A stretch of 35,254 bases of DNA from a virus: positions 1-35,254 of the IMG/VR virus record IMGVR_UViG_3300042344_000231; one strand, written 5' to 3'. Below the pieces are notes generated by a model. That model had not been told where the DNA came from, ran no database searches, and saw only the letters and a list, made by a program, of their open reading frames with translations. Of this stretch, positions 13,964-21,605 are shown in pieces. The number at the start of each line of letters is the position of its first letter. The stretch's first letter is position 1. Position numbers and translations under genes: made by a program.

Positions 13964-14384
13964 GTTTTTGCTCTTCTTGCACGATTTCGATAAATTCAGC
14001 CGAGCCGGCGTAATTCCAGCCGCCGTCTAGCTGCCAACGAATGTTACGCAAATGACCGCACGCAAACGCATTGAGAAGCCATGACAGCACGCGCGGATTC
14101 ATGCGCTCGCCAGCCTCAATAAAATCTAGGTAATGCTCGCCCTTCTTCTGGCGCGGCACGACGATCACGCCGCACTCGTTCGGCTTCATCCAAATCGGGA
14201 TCTGTTCGAACTGTAGCCAGCCGCAATGAAACGTCTGGCACGGGTCATGCGGGCGGTCGTCATAGACCGCGCAGCCCTTGCCGGTCTTGTAATGACACGG
14301 CCTGCCAGGCCAGAAGTCATGGCCAAGCGCGCTTCCGCTAACCCAACCTTCGCAACATTTGTTGCATCCGTCACACGCTCTCAT
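13950..14384 (-). CDS. YkgJ-like cysteine-cluster (metal-binding) protein
   Basis: The frame is open to 14441, but ATG 14384 overlaps the polymerase stop as ATGA and gives the expected start MRACDGCNKCCEGW. CxxCxxCC at the very N-terminus, followed by GRPCHYKTGKGCAVYDDRP and CQTFHCGWL, matches the YkgJ-type zinc- or iron-chelating family. The rest (144 residues in total) has no recognised domain. It lies between polymerase and primase-helicase with overlaps on both sides, so it is made together with the replication proteins. A role as a metal- or Fe-S-binding accessory is inference; the family has no firmly established biochemical function that I know of. Confidence 0.85.
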   Translation of the reverse strand: MRACDGCNKCCEGWVSGSALGHDFWPGRPCHYKTGKGCAVYDDRPHDPCQTFHCGWLQFEQIPIWMKPNECGVIVVPRQKKGEHYLDFIEAGERMNPRVLSWLLNAFACGHLRNIRWQLDGGWNYAGSAEFIEIVQEEQKHVPV

Positions 14385-16267
14385 TTGCCATACCTTCCCA
14401 TAATGGTTGCTTCTACTTCTAGCGGTAGTCCTTCCGCCCATGCAGGGGGCGTTGTCATCACTTCTTCTAGGAGCGCCTTCGCCTCTTCGGGCCGATCAGA
14501 CTCCAGAACAATTTCATCGTGAACATGCAACACAACGTCAGGCAGACGGCGCAGAGCCTCACGTAGAAGATCATGGGCGGTCGCTTGTGTGACGTTCTCG
14601 CAAGCCAGCCCGCGCCAGAGTCGACCCCGAGGCCACTCTTTAGCATCCGCCGCAGGCTTCCAAGACGCCTTTGAATAGGTGATCGAACCATCTTCTTCGA
14701 ACTTGGCGTTAGGATAGCAAAGCACGCGGCCAGAAGGCAGAGCATACCAAAGGTGCTGACGGTCGGCCAAGTATTTTATCTTGCCGGCTTCAAAGATCTT
14801 ACCCGGATTGCGCAGCGCACGAATGTAAGCAACTTCAAGATCCGCCCAAAACGGAACCGACCACGGGTTAGCGCGACGCCAGGCGTCAACCATGCGCTTT
14901 GCTTCAGGCTCCGGCAGATGCAGACCATAGACGCGACCCATTGCCGCAAACGCACCGACGCCTCCGCCGAATCCGCACGCAAGCTCTTGAACTTTACCGA
15001 CTTGGCGTTGTGACTTGTCTACTTCGTCATACTTGACATGAAATGTAGCCGCAGCGTTCACAATATATGGGTCAAGCCTGTCACGAAACGCCTGTAACTT
15101 ATCCTCACCTCTGCCGGACAACCACGGATTAACGCGGCCTTCGATGGCCGACCAATCCGCGACGACGAACTTCTTACCTGTCTCTGGTATCAGGGCGGGC
15201 CGTAGCATCCCACGCAGAACGTCGGTGACACGGCGTCCATACTTAGGCACGACGGCATGGCCGCGAACCATTGAATGCCGCACCGCTTCGGGGTCTTTAG
15301 CGCATTGACGTGTGAAGTTGTGGACTTGCGCACCATACGAGGAAGCGCGCCCTGTGGCTGAACCGCCTGCAAAAACGAAAGCCCCTCTAACACGGCCATC
15401 AGCACAAGCAAGACTATCAAGACGATTAAATTTAGCAACAGAAGACGCCCAAAGATCGTCCGCGCATTGTATGACTTCTCTGACATCGGGAGGCACCTCT
15501 TCCGGGTCGTCTATGGCCAGTAGGTTGGCCCGAACTGACTTGTCGATTGAGACTTTACCGTCACGTTCCATAAGTTTACGTGCTTCGGATCCGACACGTT
15601 GTTCAACCCAATCGCGCATACGGGGACTTCTGACCGTCTGAATTTCTCCATTGGTGACGGTCTTAACCGTAGCTTCAATCTCTTGAAGTTCGTCAGCCGC
15701 ATACTTGACCGCCGCGCGGCATAGACGCTGATCGACAAGAACGCCACGATCATTGATGCGCTCGTTAACATGGTAATCCTCCAATTCTTCTGGCGTCAGT
15801 TCCCGCATGGCTTTGCTGGCGGCGCGCATCGTTCTAACGTCTTGCTCGCAGTATTCGATAAGTTCCGGTATGAGATCATCACGGTATGGAGGAATGCAGC
15901 AAGCACGAACCAGAGCAGCACCACGATGATCTTTGCGCATTTCAGTTCCGGCGAATCGTCCGACATCTTCTAGGCTCCCTGGTGCACAGTTCACCCGCGC
16001 TTGTGCTGCGGTGCAGTAGAATTGTTCTAATGGTATGTCCATCTTCAGCACATGCCAGAAGATCAGACGCTCAAACGCCGCATTATGAGCGCGGATCTGA
16101 CTCTTGATCGGCGGCATAGGTTCGCCCGGCCGCCATGTTTGCACGGCCGCGTCGTCGTAGGCCCATGACATGCAAATGACTTGCGTGGACGGATGACGGG
16201 CGTAATTATATACGCCCGCCGTCTTCAGATCGCATTCCGATCTTGTCTCCATATCTACCCAAATCAT
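14381..16267 (-). CDS. Family A DNA polymerase with 3'-5' exonuclease
   Basis: The 628-residue polymerase has proofreading motifs at the N-terminus: DMETR (D5, E7), AHNAAFE (60-66) and YCEQD (Y139, D143). Polymerase motif A is VVADWSAIEGR (about 367-377, catalytic D370). Motif B is RQVGKVQELACGFGGG (about 420-435, in place of the usual R-x3-K-x6-YG pattern). Motif C is VLHVHDEIVLE, with the catalytic D-E near 583. It lacks a 5'-3' exonuclease domain, as usual in phages. It copies the phage genome with the primase-helicase encoded just downstream. The start overlaps the preceding stop as ATGA. Confidence 0.96.
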   Translation of the reverse strand: MIWVDMETRSECDLKTAGVYNYARHPSTQVICMSWAYDDAAVQTWRPGEPMPPIKSQIRAHNAAFERLIFWHVLKMDIPLEQFYCTAAQARVNCAPGSLEDVGRFAGTEMRKDHRGAALVRACCIPPYRDDLIPELIEYCEQDVRTMRAASKAMRELTPEELEDYHVNERINDRGVLVDQRLCRAAVKYAADELQEIEATVKTVTNGEIQTVRSPRMRDWVEQRVGSEARKLMERDGKVSIDKSVRANLLAIDDPEEVPPDVREVIQCADDLWASSVAKFNRLDSLACADGRVRGAFVFAGGSATGRASSYGAQVHNFTRQCAKDPEAVRHSMVRGHAVVPKYGRRVTDVLRGMLRPALIPETGKKFVVADWSAIEGRVNPWLSGRGEDKLQAFRDRLDPYIVNAAATFHVKYDEVDKSQRQVGKVQELACGFGGGVGAFAAMGRVYGLHLPEPEAKRMVDAWRRANPWSVPFWADLEVAYIRALRNPGKIFEAGKIKYLADRQHLWYALPSGRVLCYPNAKFEEDGSITYSKASWKPAADAKEWPRGRLWRGLACENVTQATAHDLLREALRRLPDVVLHVHDEIVLESDRPEEAKALLEEVMTTPPAWAEGLPLEVEATIMGRYGK

Positions 16268-16497
16268 TCGGCTTCTGTCCCGTAATGGTAACCAAGGTAT
16301 TCGCCGTTCGGGCCGTTATAGACGGTCATGTTGCCGACCTTTGGCGCGCTGATCTGGCCGTAGGGCGTGTAATAGAACGATTCGTTTGGATAGCTTAATT
16401 CGGTTGCGACTGGCCCGTCTGGGCCGCCCCAGACTGAGATCTCTTGAGCTGCTGCTGATGACGATACGAGCGCGAGGCAGAATATGATTCTAACCAT
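16264..16497 (-). CDS. Small secreted protein (77 aa) with signal peptide
   Basis: The N-terminus MVRIIFCLALVSSSAAAQ is a classic signal peptide with an AAA-Q cleavage site, leaving about 58 residues. The mature part has a repeated pattern (VWGGPDGPVAT, VYNGPNGEYLG) and many Tyr and Gly. It is probably exported to the periplasm. There is no lipobox Cys at the cleavage site, so it is not an outer-membrane lipoprotein. The first 103 bp are shared, in another frame, with the 56-residue membrane protein. It ends in an ATGA overlap with the polymerase gene. The function is unknown. Confidence 0.75.
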   Translation of the reverse strand: MVRIIFCLALVSSSAAAQEISVWGGPDGPVATELSYPNESFYYTPYGQISAPKVGNMTVYNGPNGEYLGYHYGTEAE

Positions 16498-16565
16498 GAC
16501 ACAAACACTCCCGATGCTAGGCCAAAGCCGTAAAAGAACAGATACAGCGACAGATCTTCAATCAT
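16395..16565 (-). CDS. Small membrane protein (56 aa) overlapping the secreted-protein gene
   Basis: ATG 16565 has a strong ribosome site (GGAGAAGGA) and overlaps the preceding stop as ATGA. The 56-residue product has one hydrophobic helix (LYLFFYGFGLASGVFVSW) and then a hydrophilic, Gln/Ser/Arg-rich tail (RSYRHQQQLKRSQ). Its 3' 103 bp overlap the signal-peptide gene in a different frame. The tail may be shaped by that overlap. The order (membrane protein, then overlapping exported protein) resembles Rz/Rz1 in layout but not in motifs. Confidence 0.65.
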   Translation of the reverse strand: MIEDLSLYLFFYGFGLASGVFVSWLESYSASRSYRHQQQLKRSQSGAAQTGQSQPN

Positions 16566-16876
16566 TCCTTCTTCTCCAAAGCGGCGCGGGCGGCGTCACG
16601 CCCTTTTTCAAACCCGTCCATGTGGGCAAGGGTAAGACACTCGTTCAAGTCAGCAACTTCCGCTTCAAGTTCCGCGATGCGGGCTTTCAAGGCGTCAACA
16701 TCCACCGCCAGACGATGCACGGCGATCATCTTTTCCAACTCCGCAATCCGCGCCTCTTGCTTGCGGATCAGGCTCATTGCCGCGTGGCAAGCGCCAGCCT
16801 CGCCCGTGTAGCCTTTGGCGTTGAGCCAATCTTCGACGTTCACAAGGTCGGGGTAGGTGTTGGTGTGGTCAGTCAT
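16562..16876 (-). CDS. Coiled-coil protein (104 aa)
   Basis: I place the start at ATG 16876, which has AAGGA upstream; an upstream in-frame start (16903) would overlap the DnaA-domain gene more deeply. The N-terminus (DLVNVEDWLNAKGYTGEAGA) is followed by a long predicted coiled coil: KQEARIAELEKMIAVH, then DVDALKARIAELEAEVADLN, and a terminal RDAARAALEKKE. There is no membrane segment. It may form a dimer or trimer. I recognise no specific family; similar coiled-coil proteins are common in phage early regions. Confidence 0.75.
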   Translation of the reverse strand: MTDHTNTYPDLVNVEDWLNAKGYTGEAGACHAAMSLIRKQEARIAELEKMIAVHRLAVDVDALKARIAELEAEVADLNECLTLAHMDGFEKGRDAARAALEKKE

Positions 16877-17561
16877 GTGGTATCCTTTTCGCCACGCGGC
16901 CAAAGTCCGGCGGTATGTTCGTGCATTTCATCTTCGACGCCTTGCGGCGGATCTCGCAGAGCGCTGACGTGACCTGTTTAGGTGTCTTGCCTAACTGCTT
17001 TGCCACCTGCACATGGCTCAAGCCTTCTTTTATCAATCGGACAATCTCAGACTCGAAAAAAGAAAACCCGTCAGCCGACTTATTTTTATGCACGGCGATC
17101 TTACGCTCTAAAGGCTCCAGCGACGACGGGTCGGCTAAACCTTTCTTGTGCGCGTAAAGCACCGTCGTATGATCGCGCTTAACATATCTCCCAACGCCAG
17201 CATATGACGCATTCGGGATCTCTTCCATGCAGCGGAATATAAATTCCCGCCGCGCCTGCGAGATATGCTTTAGCTGCGATACTCCGAGGATCGACTTGTA
17301 AGGCACCTTATGCTTGAACGCGACCTCGCTCATTATCTTCCGATAGGATGGGGGCAAACCGCTTGTCGCGCCGGGTATATATTCAGCGTTAACCGCAGCC
17401 TCTAGCACCACACGCTGTTGCGGTGTCAGTTCGGGCTCAGACTCCAGCACGCGCAGCGCCCGCGTTGCCACGCGAAGCCTATGCTTGCGCGCTTCTTTGG
17501 ATTGTGATGGGGGTTTGCGTTTCGGGCCGTCATAACCCGCGTAGGGAAACAGATAAGTCAT
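16869..17561 (-). CDS. DnaA domain IV-like protein with second helix-turn-helix (230 aa)
   Basis: The 230-residue product has a basic N-terminus. A DnaA domain IV-like region spans about residues 74-140 (KHISQARREFIFRCMEEI, then GVGRYVKRDHTTVLYAHKKG), which keeps the D-H-T-T of the DnaA-box-binding signature. Residues 168-205 form a second, LuxR/MarR-like helix-turn-helix (EIVRLIKEGLSHVQVAKQLG, then KTPKQVTSALCEIRRKA). There is no AAA+ ATPase. It could recognise the phage origin or act as a transcription factor for the replication operon. A terminator-like hairpin ends two bases before its start codon, and no Shine-Dalgarno is visible, so its expression is probably specially controlled. Confidence 0.82.
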   Translation of the reverse strand: MTYLFPYAGYDGPKRKPPSQSKEARKHRLRVATRALRVLESEPELTPQQRVVLEAAVNAEYIPGATSGLPPSYRKIMSEVAFKHKVPYKSILGVSQLKHISQARREFIFRCMEEIPNASYAGVGRYVKRDHTTVLYAHKKGLADPSSLEPLERKIAVHKNKSADGFSFFESEIVRLIKEGLSHVQVAKQLGKTPKQVTSALCEIRRKASKMKCTNIPPDFGRVAKRIPHD

Positions 17562-17563
17562 CT

Positions 17564-17590
17564 AAAAAAGACGGGGGTTATTAGCCCCCG
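17564..17590 (-). terminator. Terminator/attenuator directly before the DnaA-domain gene
   Basis: On the minus strand CGGGGG (17590-17585), a 7-nt loop, CCCCCG (17577-17572) and TCTTTTTT (17571-17564) form an intrinsic terminator. It lies between the stop at 17603 and the ATG at 17561. The T-run ends three bases from the start codon and takes the place of a ribosome-binding site. It should reduce read-through from the DUF2800 unit into the replication genes. Confidence 0.85.
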
Positions 17591-17602
17591 CCCTCCCTAT
17601 TA

Positions 17603-18229
17603 TCAGCCGCGACGACGACGGCCGGTGTCACCAGCGGAGCCATCGACCGATTCGGCCGGCGCACCGTCGAGCGAAATCCAGTCGATCACGTCAAACACCG
17701 GAGTGTAGACGCGGCCGTAGGACTTATGCTGATAATATTCCGAGCCGAGTTTCACGACGGCCACAGGCGCGTCCTGATCTTTCTCGACCTGATCGGCAAC
17801 CTTCATGGCGAGCTGGTGCATAGCGCGCTTACCGCCAACGGACGTGACCGTATAGCGGGCTTCCGTGCCAGCATCCTCACCATCAAGGCACTTGACACTC
17901 ATGCCGACCTGCGGCTCCCAACCGCGCTTAGCGCCGGGCGGGGGCACGTCCAGTTCGGGAAGCGGTTCCGTAATGGACACCATCTTCTCGCCAAGCACCT
18001 CGCCTTCGCCCCACGCAATGAAACCGTGGACAAACGAGAACGGATTGACCGCCCAGCGTCCATCTTTGTCGATCTCAGTCTGATCCGCGCCGTAAACCCA
18101 ATGGCCGGTCTTATCCATTTTCAGGATGACCGAACCAACGCTGGCGTCGGTGTCGAGTTTACGCAGCGACTCAGCCAGAGACGCAGCGGTGGGGAGATTG
18201 GCGTTGCCGAACTTCACGATATTAGACAT
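17603..18229 (-). CDS. Conserved phage protein paired with DUF2800 nuclease
   Basis: The 208-residue product starts MSNIVKFGNANLPTAASLAE at ATG 18229, sharing one base with the preceding stop (TAATG) and with GAGGTAAA upstream. It contains KMDKTGHWVYGADQTE, WAVNPFSFVHGFIAWGEGEV and LGSEYYQHKSYGRVYTPVFD. I recall close relatives in many phages next to DUF2800 or Cas4-like nucleases, with no fixed function. The predicted beta-rich core would fit an OB-fold single-stranded DNA-binding protein, as would its neighbours, but the C-terminus is basic (RRRRG) rather than acidic like a typical SSB. I leave the function open. Confidence 0.8.
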   Translation of the reverse strand: MSNIVKFGNANLPTAASLAESLRKLDTDASVGSVILKMDKTGHWVYGADQTEIDKDGRWAVNPFSFVHGFIAWGEGEVLGEKMVSITEPLPELDVPPPGAKRGWEPQVGMSVKCLDGEDAGTEARYTVTSVGGKRAMHQLAMKVADQVEKDQDAPVAVVKLGSEYYQHKSYGRVYTPVFDVIDWISLDGAPAESVDGSAGDTGRRRRG

Positions 18230-19323
18230 TACTTTACCTCAAGTTTAGAGAAGGCAGAACGAATGTCCTTGCCTATTGTAAGCACCGCCGGCCGGGGATC
18301 GCTCTCCGGCGCGATTGTGTTACCTGTTGAGACTGCGACGACGAGATCTTTCGGCAATTCAAGCTTATGCTTCTTCAGCACTTTCTCGACCTGCGCCGGT
18401 GATTTTAGTTCCGTCACAATCAATTCTTCGGAATCAAGTCCCATTTGCTCAAGAGCTTCGCGCGCTCCTTCAGCATTAACCCATTGGCGAGTGGCGCGCT
18501 TGGGGACGAGCTTCCATCCGTCAATCGGCGCGTTGTTTTCCAGCATCGTCTGGGCCAGTTCACGCACGCTTTTAGCCCACTCTTCCGCAAGGATCGCAAA
18601 CGCCAGAGCATTGCCGACTTTCTCCACATCAATGGCTTTAACCTTCGTCGCGACAGCGCGCTCAAGCTGACCCGTCAGCAGCGGACAGACAGGCTTACCT
18701 GCGCACCAACGGCAATGGTCGCCAGCTTCAAATTTAGGATTAGGGCGAAACGACGCTTGCACGGCGTCATACAGCGTGCGCTCGAACGCCTTAATGCGGC
18801 CGGGCGTCGTCACCCAACGCTTAACATAAGGCGGCTGCACGATGACAAGTTCAATCTCGTCAACGCCTTCAAAGACCCAGCGCAGTTCTTCCGTCCGCAT
18901 TCCTGCGGCGGCGTAGAACATAAGCTGTTCATTTTCTTCGGCGTCTACCGCAACGCCATCCCCAAACTTCCAGTCGGTGACTATCGCACGATTGCGTATA
19001 CGGCCAAGGAGATCAGTAGAACCGTAAACTCCGGCGAGAAAGTCGTTAAAATGGACCTGCACCTCCGTAACAAACTCAAGCTCATTATTAGGGTCGATCT
19101 GATTAAGTGAGTCAAGAGCAAGGATTAACTTCTCATTGTCAGGATAATCTTCAACCTTAGCACCATGCGACAAGATCATGTGCATGGCGTCATGCAGACG
19201 CGAGCCTTCTTCGGCATAACTGCTTGTTGGCTTGGGGGGTAGTTCCGCTTCAAGCTTACGTGAACCGTGGCATTTGATGCGGCGCTTGGCGGTCGAACCG
19301 CCGACAATATTGCTGTGTGCCAT
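18229..19323 (-). CDS. DUF2800 / PD-(D/E)XK Cas4-like nuclease
   Basis: The frame opens at 19374, but ATG 19323 (MAHSNIVGGSTAKRRIKC) has AAGG upstream and gives the usual start of DUF2800 proteins; the product has 364 residues. The RecB/Cas4-type nuclease motifs are visible: EEGSRLHDAMH, GVYGSTDLLG and AIVTDWKFGDG (D and K of the D-E-x-K site). A C-terminal cysteine cluster, HCRWCAGKPVCPLL, is similar to the Cas4 iron-sulfur site. It is probably an exonuclease or recombination nuclease acting on phage DNA ends. It heads the minus-strand replication operon. Confidence 0.88.
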   Translation of the reverse strand: MAHSNIVGGSTAKRRIKCHGSRKLEAELPPKPTSSYAEEGSRLHDAMHMILSHGAKVEDYPDNEKLILALDSLNQIDPNNELEFVTEVQVHFNDFLAGVYGSTDLLGRIRNRAIVTDWKFGDGVAVDAEENEQLMFYAAAGMRTEELRWVFEGVDEIELVIVQPPYVKRWVTTPGRIKAFERTLYDAVQASFRPNPKFEAGDHCRWCAGKPVCPLLTGQLERAVATKVKAIDVEKVGNALAFAILAEEWAKSVRELAQTMLENNAPIDGWKLVPKRATRQWVNAEGAREALEQMGLDSEELIVTELKSPAQVEKVLKKHKLELPKDLVVAVSTGNTIAPESDPRPAVLTIGKDIRSAFSKLEVK

Positions 19324-19385
19324 TACCTTACCTTTCAGTGATTCGACACTAGACAATTTTTTATTTTCATGCAAGAGATTTTTTT

Positions 19386-19703
19386 ATGCTTGAAAAAGAC
19401 ATCGAAAAATATCTTGTGAAATGCGTCGCGCAAGCTGGCGGCAAAGCCTATAAATTTGTCTCGCCATCGAATCGCGGCGTATCCGACCGAATTGTCTGCC
19501 TACCAGACGGCAGCACGCATTTCATAGAGTTAAAACGTCCCGGCGGTAAAGTATCGCCGCTTCAGTTAATGTTCGCGCGTGAAATGATGACGCTAGGCCA
19601 GAGCTATGACGTGCTGTGGTCTAAAGAAGAAGTTGACAAATGGATCTCAGACCATACCAACACGAAGCCGCCGACTTCCTCTTCAGCCGCGACCGGGCCA
19701 TGA
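19386..19703 (+). CDS. VRR-NUC domain nuclease (105 aa)
   Basis: This small VRR-NUC protein has an N-terminal helix (EKDIEKYLVKCVAQAGGKAY), the core SNRGVSDRIVCLPDG and the catalytic-type FIELKRPGGKVSPLQ, which is the D...E-x-K of the PD-(D/E)XK fold. Such proteins occur in phages beside SNF2 helicases and probably act on branched or damaged DNA. The gene overlaps the helicase gene by 64 bp. Only 62 bp separate its start from that of the divergent DUF2800 gene, so both promoters must lie in that interval. The C-terminal Pro/Thr/Ser-rich tail falls in the helicase overlap. Confidence 0.92.
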   Translation: MLEKDIEKYLVKCVAQAGGKAYKFVSPSNRGVSDRIVCLPDGSTHFIELKRPGGKVSPLQLMFAREMMTLGQSYDVLWSKEEVDKWISDHTNTKPPTSSSAATGP

Positions 19704-20917
19704 TCCTTGCGCCAGTCGGCGCGGGCAAGACAGCGATTACGCTAACGGCAATGTCGGACATGACCAGCAAAGGTCATTGCGACCGTTGGCTTGTGTTAGC
19801 GCCAAAGCGCGTATGCACCGACGTGTGGCCTGTCGAGCGGCCTAAATGGGCCGAACACATGAGCATGGCCGTCGCTGTCGGCACGCCAGCGCAACGTAAG
19901 AAAGCGTTCGCCGCTGACGTTGATATAGTCGTCACCAACTACGACAACATCCCGTCGATTGACCCTAAAGACTTTGATGGCATTGTATTCGACGAGCTGA
20001 CGCGGTTGAAAAACCCATCCGGCAAGCGGTTCAAGTTTCTGCTCAAGATTCTCGACCAGTTCAAGATCCGTTGGGGCTTGACGGGATCGTTCACATCAAA
20101 CGGCCTAGAAGATGTGTTTGGACAATGCAAGGTCGTCGACCAAACGCTGCTAGGCCGCAGCAAGGGCGCGTTTCTACAGCAATATTTTTACTGCGTGAAC
20201 CGCGATTTTGGCCAATGGGAGCCGCTGCCGCAAGCGCTGCCGAAGGTCATGGAGACGATTAAGCCGGCGACATACGTGCTGGAGCCTGGCGAGTATAAGG
20301 ATAAGTTGCCGCCGTGCCATGTCGTGCAAATCCGTTGCGATCTGGAAGACCGCACGCCATACGAGAACATGAAGAAGGAATATGTGCATGAAGAGATCAC
20401 GGCTCCTACCGCCGCCGTTGTTACGCAAAAACTACAACAAATCTCCTCAGGCTTCGCTTATGATAGTCAAGGCATTCCTCAGTGGTATGGGCGTCAAAAG
20501 TTCACGACGCTGGCTGAAATAATAGACGAAAACCAACGAGATAACACCATCATCGTCTACAATTACAAAGAAGAATTAGCAGAATTACAGCGCTCGTTTA
20601 ACGTCACGACAATCGACGCACCAAACGCCGTCGAGCGCTGGAACGCCGGCGAGATTGAACTATTGGCGATTCACCCCAAAAGCGCTGGTCACGGGCTCAA
20701 CCTTCAGTTCGGCGGCAACAAGATCGTCTTTCTGTCGCTGCCGTGGTCACTGGAGCTGTTCGAACAGACAGTCGGCCGTCTGCATCGAAGTGGCCAGACG
20801 CGCGATGTATGGTGTTATGTCATCATGTGTAATAAAACTATTGACCAAAGAATCTTTGATGCGCTATACGACAAAAAGGCGTTGGCCGATTTGGCATTGG
20901 AAGAATTAAGATGCTGA
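19640..20917 (+). CDS. SNF2-type DEAD-like helicase/translocase
   Basis: The 425-residue protein has both lobes of a small SNF2-type superfamily 2 motor. Motif I APVGAGKTA lies at about residues 24-32, VLAPKRV (Ia) near 52, and DELTRLKN (motif II, DEL-T instead of DEAH) near 118. The second lobe has SAGHGLNLQFGG and the motif VI-like QTVGRLHRSGQTRDV. It should translocate on double-stranded DNA, probably to remodel or repair replication forks together with the VRR-NUC nuclease encoded in the 64-bp overlap upstream. It overlaps the HNH gene by 7 bp. Confidence 0.92.
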   Translation: MDLRPYQHEAADFLFSRDRAMILAPVGAGKTAITLTAMSDMTSKGHCDRWLVLAPKRVCTDVWPVERPKWAEHMSMAVAVGTPAQRKKAFAADVDIVVTNYDNIPSIDPKDFDGIVFDELTRLKNPSGKRFKFLLKILDQFKIRWGLTGSFTSNGLEDVFGQCKVVDQTLLGRSKGAFLQQYFYCVNRDFGQWEPLPQALPKVMETIKPATYVLEPGEYKDKLPPCHVVQIRCDLEDRTPYENMKKEYVHEEITAPTAAVVTQKLQQISSGFAYDSQGIPQWYGRQKFTTLAEIIDENQRDNTIIVYNYKEELAELQRSFNVTTIDAPNAVERWNAGEIELLAIHPKSAGHGLNLQFGGNKIVFLSLPWSLELFEQTVGRLHRSGQTRDVWCYVIMCNKTIDQRIFDALYDKKALADLALEELRC

Positions 20918-21396
20918 CACAAGACTATATAAACAGCGTGTTACGTTACGACGACGGAAAATTGTTCTGGAAACAGACAATGAATCAGCGCGCGTTTGCC
21001 GGCAAATTTGCCGGTGCGCTACGTGCGCGTGGCGATTATTTAGATATTCAATTAAAAGGTAAAAAATACAGACTGCACAGGCTTGTTTTCTTTATGTTTA
21101 ATGGTTGGTGGCCTACTGTTGTAGACCATATTGACGGCAATACGTTAAACAACAGAATTGAAAATTTACGTGCCGCAACACAACTCCAAAACATATATAA
21201 CAGCCGCATTCGCAAGCGAAATACAAGCGGACATAAAAATGTAAGTTGGTCAAAACGCCACAAAAAATGGATTGTTACTTTGATGTTTGATGGCCGATCA
21301 AAACGATTTGGCGCATTTGAAGATTTAGAGTTGGCTGCGCTCGTTGCAACGGAGGCGCGAGACAAATATCACGGTGAGTTTGCGAGGCACAAATGA
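20911..21396 (+). CDS. HNH endonuclease with AP2-like region (161 aa)
   Basis: The HNH core reads YRLHRLVFFMFNGWWP, then VVDHIDGNTLNNRIENLRA. It is followed by NTSGHKNVSW, WIVTLMFDG and RFGAFEDLELAALVATEAR, which is AP2-like. The protein matches the build of the HNH proteins at 6971-7447 and 31261-31710. It overlaps the helicase stop by 7 bp and the next start as ATGA, so it sits seamlessly in the operon. It is probably a homing endonuclease that targets phages lacking it at this junction. Confidence 0.9.
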   Translation: MLTQDYINSVLRYDDGKLFWKQTMNQRAFAGKFAGALRARGDYLDIQLKGKKYRLHRLVFFMFNGWWPTVVDHIDGNTLNNRIENLRAATQLQNIYNSRIRKRNTSGHKNVSWSKRHKKWIVTLMFDGRSKRFGAFEDLELAALVATEARDKYHGEFARHK

Positions 21397-21605
21397 CCGA
21401 GCCAATGACGTGGAAAATGTTAAATGATCGGCTGGCCGATCTAACGGAACAAGAGGTCTTAGATCTCTTGAAGGAAGAACAGCGTCACGCCCGGCGCTCG
21501 ACTATCCTTGTGCGCCTGCATCAGCGTTACACTGTGCTGCGCATGTTAAGAGAAAGGGCGGCCATCATGGAGATGATAAATGAACCCTCAAGAACTGCTG
21601 TATGA
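21393..21605 (+). CDS. Small basic helical protein (70 aa)
   Basis: The start overlaps the HNH stop as ATGA. The product, TWKMLNDRLADLTEQEVLDL followed by EEQRHARRSTILVRLHQRY and TVLRMLRERAAIMEMI, is helical, with many Arg and Leu. I recall similar small phage proteins near helicases with no function given. It overlaps the DUF6378 gene by 26 bp. It may bind nucleic acid. Confidence 0.75.
   Translation: MTEPMTWKMLNDRLADLTEQEVLDLLKEEQRHARRSTILVRLHQRYTVLRMLRERAAIMEMINEPSRTAV

Noticed and set aside
16264-16565. Rz/Rz1 spanin pair
   Set aside because: The layout fits, but the exported protein has a signal-peptidase I site and no lipobox Cys; a better spanin candidate lies in the lysis cassette at 21889-22083.
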